DNA of 64,000 nucleotides, taken from contig NZ_PPEI02000004.1 of NCBI RefSeq assembly GCF_002899895.1, positions 310,001-374,000 of the forward strand, written 5' to 3'. Positions 7,764 through 17,275 of the stretch are shown here, piece by piece. The notes beneath the pieces were generated by a model. The model had not been told where the DNA came from and did not search any database. It saw nothing but the letters and a program-made list of their open reading frames with translations. This stretch comes from Chryseobacterium oncorhynchi. GTDB taxonomy: Bacteria; Bacteroidota; Bacteroidia; Flavobacteriales; Weeksellaceae. The translations under genes and the position numbers were made by a program. Numbering within the stretch: position 1 is the stretch's first letter; each line of letters begins with the position of its first letter.

Positions 7764-7794
7764 CAAAACTAGACTTTTTTTCTCAAAGTACAAA
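7764..7794 (-). promoter_or_regulatory. Promoter of rpsU-xerC-hpf
   Basis: On the minus strand TAGTTTTG (7764-7771) has TTTG (7791-7794) exactly 19 bp upstream, a consensus fit to the Bacteroidota vegetative promoter. The leader would be about 20 nt. Confidence 0.7.
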
Positions 7795-8389
7795 ATCTCA
7801 TTTCCTTTTTCTTTAAAAAAAAATAAAATTCTCTTACTACAAAGGGTTTAAATACTAAATAAAGTAACAATAGAAAATATACATATTTCACATCAATTAG
7901 CAGCCATCTTAAAAACACACTGATCTTTTTTCATTATTTTCCCTATCTGTTTTAGAAAAACTCTATCCACAACTAATTCGTTAAGCTTTCTCATTATAAT
8001 TTCTATTAAGAATCTGACACTATTACTCTATAACAATATTGATAATAAAATCTATCTTAACATCATCCCCCTATCTCATTAGAAAATACCATAAAAGAAC
8101 TTCATCCCCCACTCCCACAACCAGATTACAGAAAATACAACATATGACATACTAATATATAAGACAATTACCGACTAGAGTTTATTAATCCAAATTATCC
8201 TGAAAAAGCAATTTAGAAAAAAGCAAGTGAAACAAAGAGGCTAAGCACTCTTGAAAAATAAAGAATAAGGTATAAATACTCCCAATTACATTCGCATTTC
8301 TTCGCGGTTAGCAAAACCACAATTCGTTCACACTTATCATTATTTTAAAAAGCTATAGCTAATATTAACTGTATTTAAACAAAATATTC
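7795..8389. other. AT-rich gene-free gap between rpsU and tmRNA
   Basis: About 600 bp with stop codons in all frames and no ORF worth calling. Short C-runs (catccccc) occur near 8064-8110, but I see no hairpin or repeat of note. The right end carries the tmRNA promoter. Confidence 0.6.
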
Positions 8390-8397
8390 TATCTTTG
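8390..8397 (+). promoter_or_regulatory. Promoter box of tmRNA
   Basis: TATCTTTG fits TAnnTTTG and ends 17 bp before the mature tmRNA 5' end. No clear TTTG is seen at the -33 position. Confidence 0.55.
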
Positions 8398-8413
8398 CGT
8401 TCACTTAATTCAT

Positions 8414-8809
8414 GGGGTTGACTGGTTTCGACAGCAAGATCAATGGGTAAGTAAGCATGCAGAGAACCGTAGCGCGATCTCTTTAATCCCTTGCTACAAA
8501 ACTTTAACTGGCAACGAAGAGTTCGCTCTTGCAGCTTAATCCGAATAAAGTAAGATTCAAGCGCTTTCCTGAAGATAGTAAGGAAGCAAGATATCTCACA
8601 AATGCTCCGTTCTACGGCGTTTGATCCTGAGATATAGTAATGTAGAAATAAGGTTTTAGATGCTTTGGCTAAAACACGAAAATCTCAGAAGATAAGCTGG
8701 AAGTTGGGTGTCTGCCCTCTGCTTTCAGACGAAAACCAATGGTAGAATAAGCATGTAGAAATCTTATGTATTGCTTGTTTGGACGAGGGTTCGAATCCCT
8801 CCAACTCCA
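8414..8809 (+). ncRNA. ssrA: Transfer-messenger RNA (tmRNA)
   Basis: Rescues stalled ribosomes and tags incomplete proteins. The 5' end GGGGTTGACTGGTTTCGAC and 3' end CGAGGGTTCGAATCCCTCC-AACTCCA form the alanine-tRNA-like domain (GGGGTTG pairs with CAACTCC). The tag frame at 8510-8539 reads GNEEFALAA then TAA, preceded by the non-coded alanine. CCA is not encoded. One-piece, not permuted. Confidence 0.97.
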
Positions 8810-8813
8810 CTAA

Positions 8814-8840
8814 AAACACTGATCTTTTCAGTGTTTTTTT
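8814..8840 (+). terminator. Terminator of tmRNA
   Basis: The stem AAACACTGA/TCAGTGTTT is followed by T residues, starting four bases after the tmRNA 3' end. Confidence 0.85.
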
Positions 8841-9271
8841 TATTTTAAAATCTTCTCATATTAATTTCTCATTCTCGTTAATCATCAACTGATTTACATC
8901 ATTTCTATTAAAAATCATCCTTTTTCAACTTTCAAACATAACAGTTGGAATGCATTCTTTTAAAAAACCATCTTTTTGATTTCATGAACATGAAATATGG
9001 ATAAAAACCTTTCTCTTTTGACACTTTTCATCTCAAACAGGATCAAAATCCACCATTTTTAAACATTTAATCTCTTAAATAAGTCAGCTAAACGTAAAAT
9101 AAAAATTAATCATCAATAATAGAATGAAATATAAATAGCTGAAAACTAAAACACTAAAGCTACCTAACCTAAAATGACAGATCCCTGTCCACAAAAAAGA
9201 CTAAAAAAATGTTTTATCGTAAAGAATTTTATATATTTGCACCATCTAACAATTAAAAAAAATAATTTACT
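8841..9271. other. AT-rich intergenic region before acpP
   Basis: No ORF of note and no RNA structure I can support. The right end holds the acpP promoter box TATATTTG at 9232-9239, which leaves a leader of about 28 nt. The rest shows nothing recognisable. Confidence 0.6.
9232..9239 (+). promoter_or_regulatory. Promoter box of acpP-fabF-rnc operon
   Basis: TATATTTG matches TAnnTTTG and lies 32 bp before the acpP ATG. The -33 element is weak. Confidence 0.6.
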
Positions 9272-9511
9272 ATGTCAGACATTGCATCAAGAGTAAAAGC
9301 TATCATCGCTGATAAGCTTGACGTTGAAGAAACAGAAGTAACTCCTGAAGCTAGCTTCACTAACGATTTAGGAGCTGATTCACTAGATACAGTTGAACTA
9401 ATCATGGAATTTGAAAAAGAATTTAATATTCAAATCCCTGATGATCAAGCTGAAAAAATTACTACTGTAGGACACGCTATCGCTTACATCGAAGAAGTAG
9501 TAAATAAATAA
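9272..9511 (+). CDS. acpP: Acyl carrier protein
   Basis: Carries growing acyl chains in type II fatty acid synthesis. It has 79 acidic residues with the phosphopantetheine site Ser37 in [11 protein letters not shown] and the full four-helix ACP length. It lies 33 bp upstream of fabF, the standard pairing, and is the first gene of a right-pointing run to pyk. Confidence 0.97.
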   Translation: MSDIASRVKAIIADKLDVEETEVTPEASFTNDLGADSLDTVELIMEFEKEFNIQIPDDQAEKITTVGHAIAYIEEVVNK

Positions 9512-9544
9512 TATTCTTCAACAAAAAGAAATTAAACAAAGTTT

Positions 9545-10789
9545 ATGGAATTAAAAAGAGTAGTTGTAACCGGATTTGGAGCAATAACACCAATTGGAAA
9601 TAATGCAAAAGAATACTGGGAAAATCTTGTGAAAGGTGAGAGCGGAGCCGCTCCGATTACTCTTTTTGATGCCACAAACTTTAAAACAAAGTTCGCTTGC
9701 GAGGTGAAAAATTTCGATCCATTACAGCATTTCGATAAGAAAGAAGCTAAAAAAATGGACCGAAATACTCAATTGGGACTTGTTGCCGCTAGAGAAGCAG
9801 TAGCACATTCCAGAATTATGGAAGACAATGTGGATAAAAACAGAGTCGGTGTAATCTGGGGTTCCGGAATCGGAGGTTTAGAGACTTTTGAAACTGAAGT
9901 TTTAGGATGGGCTAATACGGAAATTCCGAGATTCAACCCTTTCTTTATTCCAAAAATGATTGCGGATATCACTCCTGGACATATTTCTATTGAATATGGT
10001 TTCCATGGGCCTAATTATACTACTGTATCTGCATGTGCTTCTTCAGCAAATGCTATAATCGATTCCAAAATGCTGATCCAATTAGGAAAAGCAGATGTAA
10101 TTGTATGCGGAGGCTCTGAAGCCGCCGTTACAGCAAGTGGTGTCGGTGGATTTAATGCAATGATGGCACTTTCTACAAGAAATGATGATCCAAAAACAGC
10201 TTCAAGACCTTTTGACAAAGACAGAGATGGATTTGTATTGGGTGAAGGTGCAGGATCTATTATTCTTGAAGAATATGAACACGCAGTAAAGCGTGGTGCA
10301 ACAATTTATGCAGAATTACTAGGAGGAGGTTTAAGTGCTGATGCACATCACATGACCGCTCCACATCCTGAAGGTCTTGGTGCTTACCTTGTAATGAAAA
10401 GTTGTCTGGAAGATGCAGGTTTAACTGCTGATGAAGTAGATCATATCAATATGCATGGTACTTCTACTCCATTAGGAGACATCGCAGAATCCAATGCAAT
10501 TTCAAAGTTACTAGGCGAACATGCTTTTGACATTCAGATTAATTCTACAAAATCAATGACTGGCCACCTTTTAGGTGCTGCAGGTGTTATTGAAGCTATC
10601 GCTGCATTGGGAACTATTATTCATGGTACTGTTCCTCCTACCATCAACCATTTTACTGATGATGAAAATATTGACAGTAGACTAAACTTTACGTTTAACA
10701 CTGCTGTTAAGAAAGATGTAAAAGTAGCCATGAGCAATACTTTTGGATTTGGCGGGCATAACGCTTGCGTTCTATTTAAGAAAATCTAA
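9545..10789 (+). CDS. fabF: Beta-ketoacyl-ACP synthase II
   Basis: Condenses malonyl-ACP with acyl-ACP to elongate fatty acids. It has 414 residues and a thiolase fold. The catalytic triad is visible: nucleophile Cys164 in VSACASSANA, His304 in MHGTSTPLGD and His341 in GHLLGAAGVIEA. The C-terminal GFGGHNACVLF loop is typical of FabF. It sits directly downstream of acpP and 9 bp upstream of rnc. Confidence 0.97.
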   Translation: MELKRVVVTGFGAITPIGNNAKEYWENLVKGESGAAPITLFDATNFKTKFACEVKNFDPLQHFDKKEAKKMDRNTQLGLVAAREAVAHSRIMEDNVDKNRVGVIWGSGIGGLETFETEVLGWANTEIPRFNPFFIPKMIADITPGHISIEYGFHGPNYTTVSACASSANAIIDSKMLIQLGKADVIVCGGSEAAVTASGVGGFNAMMALSTRNDDPKTASRPFDKDRDGFVLGEGAGSIILEEYEHAVKRGATIYAELLGGGLSADAHHMTAPHPEGLGAYLVMKSCLEDAGLTADEVDHINMHGTSTPLGDIAESNAISKLLGEHAFDIQINSTKSMTGHLLGAAGVIEAIAALGTIIHGTVPPTINHFTDDENIDSRLNFTFNTAVKKDVKVAMSNTFGFGGHNACVLFKKI

Positions 10790-10798
10790 ATTCAATGA

Positions 10799-11563
10799 AT
10801 GGAGTTACAGAAATACTTTTCTAAATTCCTTCTCAAAAAAAGAAAAAGACAATTAACGGAAAGAGATTATTTTCTCAGTACCGAGCTTAAAAAAGTTCTA
10901 GGTACAGAGGTACAAAATATTGCTCTTTATCGTGAGGCTTTTTCTTTAAAAAATTCTTCTAAAAATCAAGACAGCAACTACGAAAGACTTGAATTTTTGG
11001 GAGATTCTGTTTTGGGTACAATTATATCTTGTCATTTGTTCCAGACCTACCCTCAAGCCAATGAAGGGTACCTGACACAGATGAAATCTAAGATTGTTAA
11101 TAGGAAAAATCTTAATAAATTAGGAGAAGACCTTAAGCTCACAAGTCTTCTGCAAAAGCAGAATAATTCTTCAGCTTTAGGGGAAAACATCTCCGGAAAC
11201 TTATTTGAAGCCCTAATCGGTGCTGTATATTTGGACTTCCATTATGATGCTTGTAAAAGAATCATTTTGGAAAAACTTTTGACCCCTTCCGAGATTAACA
11301 AGCTTGAAAATAAAATTGTAAGCTACAAAGGCCTCCTACTTGAATGGAGCCAAAAGAAGAAGGTAAATATAAAGTACGAAACTTGTGAGGAAATACAGGC
11401 TAACAAAGCTATTGTATTCCGATGTCATGTATGGTTGGGAGATGAAAAGATTGCCAATGCATCAGAAACTTCCAAGAAAAAAGCAGAAGAAAAGGCTGCG
11501 CAAAGGGCATTTTATATTTTAAATAAAAAAGAAAATATACTTGGAAATTCAAAAACTTTATGA
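10799..11563 (+). CDS. rnc: Ribonuclease III
   Basis: Double-strand-specific endoribonuclease for rRNA and mRNA processing. Of 254 residues, the N-terminal RNase III domain carries the signature NYERLEFLGDSVLGT and the second acidic cluster in GNLFEALIGAVYLD. The C-terminal dsRNA-binding domain ends in KKKAEEKAAQRAFYIL. Its 3' end overlaps the next gene by 23 bp, implying coupling. The acpP-fabF-rnc order is conserved in flavobacteria. Confidence 0.95.
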   Translation: MELQKYFSKFLLKKRKRQLTERDYFLSTELKKVLGTEVQNIALYREAFSLKNSSKNQDSNYERLEFLGDSVLGTIISCHLFQTYPQANEGYLTQMKSKIVNRKNLNKLGEDLKLTSLLQKQNNSSALGENISGNLFEALIGAVYLDFHYDACKRIILEKLLTPSEINKLENKIVSYKGLLLEWSQKKKVNIKYETCEEIQANKAIVFRCHVWLGDEKIANASETSKKKAEEKAAQRAFYILNKKENILGNSKTL

Positions 11564-12014
11564 TCTTGATGATATAGAATTTGAAGATATTACCATAGCA
11601 TTGGTAAGATTAGCAAAAGATATACCCGCTCATGAGTTTTTCTATAAAATAAATCAAAATAACAACCTCTCGTTTTCAAGAAAAAAAGACCTTGTCTTTC
11701 ACGGGGATTATTTTGACTATTTTTTCCCAAGATATGAGGCCTATCACAAGTTTTCAAAGACCTGCTTTACCTTTATTTCTAATAAATCTTCGGAAAGTAA
11801 GCAAAAAAAAGTTCAAACTGAACTCTTTACAGAAGAAGAAAACATTAAGTTTTTATTAAATAATCAGGTAGATGTGGAATATATTCTACATAGTTCGGAA
11901 CAGTTTCCTGATTTTTCCGTAATTTTGCTCCCTGAAAATCTTGTGTTTCCAATTCAAGATTATACACTGAGTTCTGATGAGGAACTTTATCAAATTATCC
12001 AATATTATGAATAA
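11541..12014 (+). CDS. IPExxxVDY-type conserved protein between rnc and pyk
   Basis: Function unknown; assigned to this family from position (between rnc and pyk in flavobacteria) and from a proline/acidic segment LLPENLVFPIQDY. It has 157 residues, is rich in aromatic and charged residues, and has no signal peptide or membrane segment. The start is TTG inside the rnc coding region: there is no in-frame ATG near the N-terminus, and MEIQKLYDLDD is a plausible start. The 3' end overlaps pyk by 8 bp. Confidence in the gene is high, in the family moderate. Confidence 0.75.
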   Translation: MEIQKLYDLDDIEFEDITIALVRLAKDIPAHEFFYKINQNNNLSFSRKKDLVFHGDYFDYFFPRYEAYHKFSKTCFTFISNKSSESKQKKVQTELFTEEENIKFLLNNQVDVEYILHSSEQFPDFSVILLPENLVFPIQDYTLSSDEELYQIIQYYE

Positions 12015-13452
12015 GTATTTAAAGAAGACAAAAATTATCGCAACACTAGGACCTGCATCGTCATCGAAGGAGGTTATGTTAGATTTAATGAAAGCGGGTG
12101 TTGATATTTTCAGAATAAATTTTTCACATGCAGATTACGACTTAGTTCGAAAAAATATTGAAATAATTAGAGAACTCAATAATGAGTATGGTTATTCGGT
12201 AGGTATTTTGGGAGACCTTCAAGGGCCTAAACTAAGAGTAGGTGTTGTAAAGGAGGGTTCTTACCTAAATCCTGGAGATATTCTTACTTTCACCAATGAA
12301 AAGATAGAGGGTGACTCTACTAAGGTATATATGACTTACCAACAGTTCCCACAAGACGTAAAAGTAGGTGAAAGAATCCTTATTGATGATGGGAAACTAA
12401 TGTTGGAGGTTATCGAAACCAATGAAATAGATACTGTAAAAGCAAAAACTATTCAAGGAGGTCCATTAAGTTCTAAAAAAGGAGTTAATCTACCTAATAC
12501 GAATGTTTCTCTTCCTGCTTTAACAGAAAAGGATGTTCAGGATGCTAATTTCATGATGGATATGGAAGTAGACTGGATTGCTCTTTCTTTCGTACGTCAT
12601 GCTCAGGACATTATTGATCTGAAAGATTTAATTGCAAAACATCCAAACGGTAAATTCAAAACTCCAATTATTGCGAAGATTGAAAAGCCTGAAGGGGTTA
12701 AAAATATTGAGGAAATTTTATTGGAATGTGACGGATTAATGGTTGCTCGTGGTGACCTGGGAGTTGAAGTTCCAATGGAAGAAGTTCCTGCCATTCAAAA
12801 AAATCTGGTAGAAAAGGCAAGATTCTATTCTAAGCCGGTAATTATTGCTACTCAGATGATGGAAACTATGATTAACAGTTTAACACCTACAAGAGCAGAG
12901 GTAAACGACGTTGCGAACTCTGTATTGGATGGTGCTGATGCTGTAATGCTTTCTGGTGAGACTTCTGTAGGTAGATATCCGGTACAGGTTGTAGAAAACA
13001 TGGCTAAAATTGTAAAAAACATTGAAACCACTCATTTCTATCAACACAAGAATGAACCGATTGAAAAAGACTACAACTGTATTGATGAAAGATTCATTAC
13101 AAACAGAGTATGTCTTGCTGCGGTAAGAATTGCTAAAACAACCAATGTTTCTGCTATTGTAACGCTTACTCACTCAGGATATACAGCTTTCCAACTTGCT
13201 GCTCACAGACCAAACTCTCAGATCATTGTATACAGTGGAAACAAAAGAGTGATCACTATGCTGAATCTTCTTTGGGGTGTTCACGCTTACTACTATGATA
13301 TGAAAAAGTCTACTGATGAAACAATCATCCAGGTAAATATGTTAACGCATAATTATGGGTATATCGAAACAGGTGATTTTGTAATCAACATTAATGCAAC
13401 ACCATCATACGAAGGTGGAAAAACAAATACGTTGAGATTAACAACAGTTTAG
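12007..13452 (+). CDS. pyk: Pyruvate kinase
   Basis: Glycolytic enzyme making pyruvate and ATP from phosphoenolpyruvate and ADP. The chosen ATG gives 481 residues starting MNKYLKKTKIIATLGPASS, the conserved N-terminus; an upstream in-frame ATG at 11977 would add ten atypical residues. Visible motifs are FRINFSHADY, GDLQGPKLRVG, the catalytic signature IIAKIEKPEGVKNI with the active-site lysine, MVARGDLGVEVP, and ATQMMETMI. It overlaps the preceding gene by 8 bp and ends before a strong terminator. Confidence 0.96.
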   Translation: MNKYLKKTKIIATLGPASSSKEVMLDLMKAGVDIFRINFSHADYDLVRKNIEIIRELNNEYGYSVGILGDLQGPKLRVGVVKEGSYLNPGDILTFTNEKIEGDSTKVYMTYQQFPQDVKVGERILIDDGKLMLEVIETNEIDTVKAKTIQGGPLSSKKGVNLPNTNVSLPALTEKDVQDANFMMDMEVDWIALSFVRHAQDIIDLKDLIAKHPNGKFKTPIIAKIEKPEGVKNIEEILLECDGLMVARGDLGVEVPMEEVPAIQKNLVEKARFYSKPVIIATQMMETMINSLTPTRAEVNDVANSVLDGADAVMLSGETSVGRYPVQVVENMAKIVKNIETTHFYQHKNEPIEKDYNCIDERFITNRVCLAAVRIAKTTNVSAIVTLTHSGYTAFQLAAHRPNSQIIVYSGNKRVITMLNLLWGVHAYYYDMKKSTDETIIQVNMLTHNYGYIETGDFVININATPSYEGGKTNTLRLTTV

Positions 13453-13474
13453 GCTACATCGCTTAGCTCAATAT

Positions 13475-13511
13475 AAAAAGACTCCCGAAAATTAATTTCG
13501 GGAGTCTTTTA
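13475..13511. terminator. Bidirectional terminator between pyk and the aldehyde dehydrogenase gene
   Basis: A long perfect stem (AAAAGACTCCCGAAA with TTTCGGGAGTCTTTT) has A- and T-tracts on both sides and sits between converging genes. Confidence 0.85.
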
Positions 13512-13565
13512 TTTATTAAGTATATCTTTTATTATCAATACTTTTTTACATGTTCATTGTATGAA

Positions 13566-14858
13566 TTAATTTCCGACAATCGTTTTTGCCGTTACAAACT
13601 CTTTTAATGCCAGTAAAGAAAGCTCGGTTCCATATCCTGAAGCCTTGCTTCCACCGAATGGAAAACGTGGATCAGAACTTGTCATTCTGTTGATATTTAC
13701 TGTTCCGGATTCAAGGTTTTCAATAAAGAATATTTGACGTTCTACATTCTTCGTCCAGACAGAATTTGAAAGTCCGAACGGAATATCATTTGCTATTCGT
13801 AAAGCCTCATCATCATTTTTAGCAGTCATTACCATTCCAAGAGGTCCGAAAAGCTCTTCTTTTAGAATTGGGTTACCTTCCTTAACTCTGATTAAACCTG
13901 GTATAAACTCGTTTTCAGAAATTCTTTCTAAAGGAATAATGATTTCGGCACCATTTTCCAATGCTCTGTTGAATTGAGCTTCTAATTCATCTGCCAAGTC
14001 TGGTCTAGCCATTCCTGCGAGGTTAGTTTCCTTATTTAAAGGGTCTCCAACTACATATTTTTTATATTCTTCAATGAATTTTGGTAAAAACTCATCTTCA
14101 ATCTTTTCATCAATAATAAATCTTTTTGCAGCCGTACAGGTTTGCCCACAATTTTGAAGTCTTGATTTTACTCCGGACTTTGCTGCTTGTTCCAGATCTG
14201 CATCATCAAAAATGATAAAAGCATCACTTCCACCTAATTCAAGTAAAGATTTCTTGATATTTAAACCAGCTATTGAAGCGACTTCTCCCCCTGCTTTTCC
14301 ACTACCTGTAAGACTTACTCCCTTTACAACATCGTGCTCAAGAATTTCTTTTACGGCTTTATGTCCTACTTCAAGGTTCTGAAAAACACCCTCTGGGAAT
14401 CCTGCTTCACGGAAAGCCTCTTCAATGGCATTTCCACTTCCAAAACATATTGAAGCATGCTTTAAAACGACTGTATTTCCTGATAAAATGGCTGGTGTTG
14501 CAAATCTTAAGACTTGCCAGAAAGGAAAGTTCCAAGGCATTACTCCTAAAATTACACCTTTCGGAACATAATGAACTTCAGAATAAGCAAATTCAGATTC
14601 AACTTTTTCGGGTTTTAAAGTATTCTCAGCATCTGCATAATAATTCATCATTAGTGCACACTTTTCCACCTCAGCGATTGATTCCGTAATTGGCTTATTC
14701 ATTTCAGTGGTAATGATCTTCCCAAACTTCTCTGAATTATTTTTTAAAATTTCTGCTGCTTTGGCAATTAACTTCTGCCTTTCCTCAAACGGCACTTTTC
14801 TCCATACTGAAAACGCATCATCTGCTTTAATAAGCTTGTTTTCAATTAATTGTTCCAT
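13566..14858 (-). CDS. Aldehyde dehydrogenase, succinate-semialdehyde dehydrogenase-like
   Basis: NAD(P)-dependent oxidation of an aldehyde to an acid. Of 430 residues, the NAD-binding motif GVMPWNFPFWQVLR, the general-base region LLELGGSDAF and catalytic Cys241 in NCGQTCTAAKR are present, as is PFGGSKASGYG. It most resembles the short SSADH (Sad/YneI) branch. The N-terminus lacks the roughly 20-25 residues (typically ...NPATGE...) usual in this family, and no upstream in-frame start is seen, so the product is slightly short. The true substrate is uncertain. It is a single gene between a terminator and the hut genes. Confidence 0.88.
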   Translation of the reverse strand: MEQLIENKLIKADDAFSVWRKVPFEERQKLIAKAAEILKNNSEKFGKIITTEMNKPITESIAEVEKCALMMNYYADAENTLKPEKVESEFAYSEVHYVPKGVILGVMPWNFPFWQVLRFATPAILSGNTVVLKHASICFGSGNAIEEAFREAGFPEGVFQNLEVGHKAVKEILEHDVVKGVSLTGSGKAGGEVASIAGLNIKKSLLELGGSDAFIIFDDADLEQAAKSGVKSRLQNCGQTCTAAKRFIIDEKIEDEFLPKFIEEYKKYVVGDPLNKETNLAGMARPDLADELEAQFNRALENGAEIIIPLERISENEFIPGLIRVKEGNPILKEELFGPLGMVMTAKNDDEALRIANDIPFGLSNSVWTKNVERQIFFIENLESGTVNINRMTSSDPRFPFGGSKASGYGTELSLLALKEFVTAKTIVGN

Positions 14859-14991
14859 AATATAATTTCTGTTTTAAATTCAGCTAATGAATTTATGAGC
14901 GCTTTTATTTTAAAAGCACGAAAAAGTCAGCAAATTCTGTTCCTTAAGGGTAAATAAAATAATGATTTTCTCTATCGGAAGAATATACTTG

Positions 14992-15918
14992 TTACATCAT
15001 TAGCCATTCATTCACCAGACAAGCTGCCAGTCTCGCCGTTCTATCCTGAATATCGAATGACGGGTTAACTTCTGCTACATCCAGTGCAACCAATTTTTTG
15101 TTTTTTAAGATATGTCTGTAAAAATGCATAAAAGCTGTATCTGCAAAGATACCATTATATGCTGAAGCTGAAACTCCGGGAGCAATAGAAGCATTAAAAA
15201 CATCTGTACAAATAGTGAGATAAACAAAATCTACATTATTCATCAAGTCATCAATTCGTTGATAAATTGATGTTAAGTTTTCAAAGAATAATTCATCGGC
15301 AAGAATATACTTCATCCCATATTGGTGTGCCGTATCGAACAGCTTTAAGGTATTGGAATTCCTTTGAATTCCGATATGTAGGGAGTTAATGGGCCCGTCC
15401 TGAGCAATCTGCCAAAATCCGGTTCCTGAACTTGGTCCTACTCCTTTTTCCGGCTGCCTGTTGTCAAAATGAGCATCTATATTGATGATCCCTATTTTTT
15501 GTTCTGGAAAAGCTGTTTTTACACCTAAATAATGGGCATAAGTTACTTCATGACCTCCGCCAAGCACTAAGGATTTACCGCCTTTTAAAAGGACTTTAGA
15601 GACATTTTTAGCTAGATTATTCTGAGTATTTTCCAGATTACCGTCTTCACAGGTAATATTACCAAAATCCAGTAGTCTAAAATCCGGAAGAATCACCGGG
15701 AAGTTAGACATATTTTTCCTGATCACATTCGGAGCTTCTTTTGCTCCCTGGCGACCTTTATTCCGCCTTACTCCTTCATCAACAGCGAATCCGTGTAAAA
15801 CGAAATCACCCGTTGAAATATTGTCGTAATTGTGTTCTTCTTTTACTCTCTGAAATAGTCTGTGGAAGAGAAGCTCTTCTCCATCCAATCTACCCTGCCA
15901 AATATTTTGAAGCATCAT
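14992..15918 (-). CDS. hutG: Formimidoylglutamase (arginase family)
   Basis: Hydrolyses N-formimidoyl-L-glutamate to glutamate and formamide, the last step of histidine degradation. It has 308 residues with the arginase-fold manganese motifs: GGGHEVTYAH, INIDAHFDNR and the third set in CTDVFNASIAPG. The last set deviates from the common SxDxDxxDP pattern, as is usual for formimidoylglutamases. It lies 130 bp downstream of hutI in the same direction, which supports the substrate. hutH and hutU are not in the window. Met1 or Met2 could be the start. Confidence 0.88.
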   Translation of the reverse strand: MMLQNIWQGRLDGEELLFHRLFQRVKEEHNYDNISTGDFVLHGFAVDEGVRRNKGRQGAKEAPNVIRKNMSNFPVILPDFRLLDFGNITCEDGNLENTQNNLAKNVSKVLLKGGKSLVLGGGHEVTYAHYLGVKTAFPEQKIGIINIDAHFDNRQPEKGVGPSSGTGFWQIAQDGPINSLHIGIQRNSNTLKLFDTAHQYGMKYILADELFFENLTSIYQRIDDLMNNVDFVYLTICTDVFNASIAPGVSASAYNGIFADTAFMHFYRHILKNKKLVALDVAEVNPSFDIQDRTARLAACLVNEWLMM

Positions 15919-16048
15919 TCTTTAAAAATTCAATTTTAGTCACATCATTATATCCAGTAAAGCTAATTAATATTGTTTATATAAAAAAACTCCTTACGCT
16001 TATCTAAATAAGTTTTTAAAGATTATTACTAATCAATATTCTCTATGT

Positions 16049-17275
16049 TTAATCAACAAGATTTCCATCGATATAAACATGTTCAGCTTTCAAACTTCCC
16101 TGATTATAAAGTACATTCTGGAAATTATTGGTTTTAAAGGTTACAAAATCTGCTTTTTTACCAACCTCCAGCTTTCCTCTGTCATCCAGATTCAATGCAA
16201 ATGCCGCACGGAAAGTCATCCCTGCTAATACCTCAGCAGTTGTCAGTTTTTGGAAAGTTGCCAATATAGAAGCTTGAGTAATCAAGTTCCCCATTGGTGC
16301 CGATCCAGGGTTCCAGTCACTAGCAATGGCTACAATGGCACCTGCATCCAATAGTTTTCTGGCTGGCGTAAATTTCTCTCCCAATCCTAAGCTTGCTCCG
16401 GGAAGAGCTGTTGCAACAGTATTGGATTGTGCTAAAAATTCTATATCTTCATCAATCGTTGCTTCTAAATGATCTGCTGATGTTGCCCCTACTTCTACTG
16501 CAATTCTTGAACTTCCTGGTGTAAACTGGTCAGCATGAACGGTTATCTCAAAACCTAAATCTTTAGTTTTAAGTAAAAACTCTTTACTTTCTTCTGGTTG
16601 GAAAGCTGATTTTTCAATAAAAATATCTACACGATTAGCCAGATTCTCTTCTTTTACTTTTGGTAAAATCTCGGTAAGGATATATTCCAGATATTCAGGA
16701 TTGCTTCCTTCGAAATCTCTTGGTTTTAAATGGGCAGAAAGACAAGTTGGAACTAAGGTAGCTTTTGTGAACTGTTGGGCTTTTTTAATGATTCTAAGCA
16801 TTTTCAGTTCGTTTTCCACATCTAAACCATAACCACTTTTTACTTCAATTGTTGTGATACCTAGATCAATCAGAAAGCTAATTCTTTCTAGCAAGGTTGT
16901 TAGTAACTCTTCTTCGGAAGCATTTCTTGTGTGTTGTACAGAGCTCCAGATTCCTCCGCCGCTTTCGGCAATTTCCAGATATGTTTTCCCTGCATTACGC
17001 ATTGCGAAGTCATTGGCACGGTTACCTCCAAAACAAATATGAGTATGTGAGTCTACAAAAGCCGGAAGAACAATCTGCTCTCCTTCAATCTGCTCGATTT
17101 CTATTGTAGGATTTTCATTTTTTAAAGTTTCAAAGCTTCCGATATGCTGAATAGTATTGTTATCCACTACAATTCCTCCATCAACAATAATTTCCAATTG
17201 CTCATCGGCAAGTTTTCCTCTTAATGGTAAGTTGGCAAGGGTTACGACTTGCTTAAATGGTCCTATTAATTTCAT
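16049..17275 (-). CDS. hutI: Imidazolonepropionase
   Basis: Third enzyme of histidine degradation, opening imidazolone-5-propionate to formimidoylglutamate. The 408 residues form an amidohydrolase TIM barrel. Metal ligands are visible in VDSHTHICFGGNRA, VHADQFTPG and IASDWNPGSAP, and the substrate motif ESGGGIWSSVQHTR is present. The length is normal. It is the upstream partner of hutG. Confidence 0.94.
   Translation of the reverse strand: MKLIGPFKQVVTLANLPLRGKLADEQLEIIVDGGIVVDNNTIQHIGSFETLKNENPTIEIEQIEGEQIVLPAFVDSHTHICFGGNRANDFAMRNAGKTYLEIAESGGGIWSSVQHTRNASEEELLTTLLERISFLIDLGITTIEVKSGYGLDVENELKMLRIIKKAQQFTKATLVPTCLSAHLKPRDFEGSNPEYLEYILTEILPKVKEENLANRVDIFIEKSAFQPEESKEFLLKTKDLGFEITVHADQFTPGSSRIAVEVGATSADHLEATIDEDIEFLAQSNTVATALPGASLGLGEKFTPARKLLDAGAIVAIASDWNPGSAPMGNLITQASILATFQKLTTAEVLAGMTFRAAFALNLDDRGKLEVGKKADFVTFKTNNFQNVLYNQGSLKAEHVYIDGNLVD

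Noticed and set aside
8414-8809. Short ORFs over the tmRNA region
   Set aside because: The stretch is fully explained by tmRNA ends and the tag reading frame.
10015-10218. Antisense ORFs within fabF, aspS, purA and other conserved genes
   Set aside because: They overlap conserved catalytic coding regions on the other strand, have no promoters and show no family features.
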